Shown here: positions 63,252-64,000 of the stretch, in pieces
Layout: each line of letters starts with the position of its first letter
Numbering within the stretch: the first letter of the stretch is position 1
Source of the DNA: VRUE01 sp963697915
Lineage (GTDB): Bacteria; Actinomycetota; Thermoleophilia; Solirubrobacterales; 70-9
Length of the DNA stretch: 64,000 bases
Direction of reading: 5' to 3'
Assembly: GCA_963697915.1 (NCBI GenBank)
Contig: OY969103.1
Coordinates: forward strand, 248,001 to 312,000
The notes under the pieces: model-generated
What the model saw: only the letters and a program-made list of their open reading frames with translations
Database searches by the model: none
What the model was told of the DNA's origin: nothing
Program-made: the position numbers and the translations under genes

Positions 63252-63416
63252 CGGTGAGGGTGGCTCCGGAGTCTGCATCGGTGGGACCCTTGCGGCCCGG
63301 GACGCGCTTGTGGTGCGGGGAAACGATCGGTTACGTGATGTAGATAGGTCGGGACTGCAACGGGCTCGCGAGCCGCTGAGGCAAGCCGGGTTGCGGGTGC
63401 GCGACAATGGATGACG

Positions 63417-63983
63417 ATGAGCGAGCTGAACGGGGACCGCTCGGCCTGGTTGCGCTGCTACCGCTGCTGGTCCCAAAACCTGGAGATCCAGATCCACTAC
63501 GACGCGATCCGCCGCGTCGACCCGGACACGGCGATCCCGACCGAAGGGGTCGACGAGGTGCAGGAATCGGTCGTCCAGTGCCTGGACTGCATGCACGACC
63601 AGCCCCACCTGACCTTCCAGGACGGGCGCGTGGTCCCGATCGAGGACCGTTGGGAGCGGATGGTCGCCGGCACGCCCTGGGTCGCCTCCTGCACCGTCAC
63701 CGTCGACCAGGACCGGATCGAGAGCTGCTCGGGGCCGGAAGCGGCCGAGCTGCTCGCCTACGGGGCCATGGGAGAGGCGGGAATCCGCGAGTTCTTCGCC
63801 CACGTCCGCTTTCACAAGCACGAGGAAGAGCGGATCGTCGTCCACATGCTAATCGAGCTCTACGCCCGCTCCGCCGAGGAGGCGACCGAGGTTCTCGAAG
63901 ACGCCGCCCACGGCCCGCTCGAGATCACCTCGCTGGCGGAGGAGTCGCGCCCGCCCGCGCACGCCTCAGACGAAGCGCACTGA
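63417..63983 (+). CDS. hypothetical protein with two CxxC pairs
   Basis: A 188-residue protein from ATG 63417 (ATG 63411 is equally possible). It has CYRC near residues 14-17 and CLDC near 55-58, which likely form a zinc ribbon across a 40-residue loop, and a C-terminal helical part with EEERIVVHMLIELYARSAEEA. No known family is recognised; the zinc ribbon suggests nucleic-acid or protein binding. It is divergent from the DUF559-like gene. Confidence 0.72.
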   Translation: MSELNGDRSAWLRCYRCWSQNLEIQIHYDAIRRVDPDTAIPTEGVDEVQESVVQCLDCMHDQPHLTFQDGRVVPIEDRWERMVAGTPWVASCTVTVDQDRIESCSGPEAAELLAYGAMGEAGIREFFAHVRFHKHEEERIVVHMLIELYARSAEEATEVLEDAAHGPLEITSLAEESRPPAHASDEAH

Positions 63984-64000
63984 GCTGTTTACAAGCCTTC

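Noticed and set aside
63171..63845. N-terminal extension of the DUF559-like frame
   Set aside because: Runs antisense through the zinc-ribbon gene, the G-rich array and hairpin copy 4; low complexity.

Overview
The window is high-GC, densely packed bacterial DNA that reads like an actinobacterial chromosome, most plausibly a deep lineage such as Thermoleophilia (inference). The signs are a split coenzyme F420 biosynthesis cluster with a fused two-domain FO synthase (fbiC), a crotonyl-CoA carboxylase/reductase with an ethylmalonyl-CoA-type mutase, GTG/TTG starts, and -10 boxes of the form TAGANT placed exactly 8 bases before several start codons (leaderless genes). The taxon is not proven by anything here.

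Layout. 1-5.5 kb is a metal and arsenic block: lipoprotein remnant, membrane protein, isoprenylcysteine-type methyltransferase, cation-diffusion protein with a CadC-like ArsR sensor, YnfA-type protein, MerR regulator with a divergent Cys-pair protein, then aqpS-type aquaporin / arsR / an unlisted 51-residue Cys-pair microprotein / arsC. 5.5-35.7 kb looks like a genomic island. A decayed copy of tRNA-Trp lies at 5.5 kb and the intact tRNA-Trp at 35.7 kb, and integration-site-like debris sits just beside the latter. The island carries a membrane protein, an ATP-grasp enzyme, a broken IS3 element and then a stress/hypoxia-type gene set. That set holds four two-domain universal stress proteins, Hsp20, DUF2267, PEP synthase, an alcohol dehydrogenase, a TreT-like glycosyltransferase, a CtpF-like P-type ATPase, a carbamate-kinase relative, two NarL-type response regulators, a DosS/DevS-like GAF-GAF histidine kinase that keeps the heme His and distal Tyr, an ABC exporter, a CBS-MgtE protein, an amino-acid permease, a ZIP transporter, DUF1918 and a frameshifted flavodoxin. 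Several of these genes share one promoter design (CCCGGATG, 20 bases, TAG(A/C)TT), which suggests a common regulon resembling the mycobacterial DosR dormancy regulon.

35.7-64 kb looks like core genome: tRNA-Trp and two tRNA-Leu genes, an MBL-fold hydrolase with acetoacetyl-CoA synthetase, a minus-strand acyl-CoA set (SDR, hotdog thioesterase, HMG-CoA lyase-like, NTF2-like, carboxyltransferase), the F420 genes npdG-cofD-cofC-cofE with convergent fbiC, an aquaporin, a THI5-like binding lipoprotein, and a five-gene multicopper oxidase-ZIP-DtxR operon preceded by two identical-pattern operators 22 bp apart. Then come ygfZ, rmuC, ccrA, clpS, an ethylmalonyl-CoA mutase-like gene and a DUF559/AbiEi-like gene.

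Unusual DNA includes a 33-base perfect hairpin repeated four times, two copies of it bracketing the DUF559-like gene next to a G-quadruplex motif. A 110-base element with perfect 26-base inverted ends lies in frame inside fbiC. No CRISPR array, rRNA, replication origin or intact integrase was seen.
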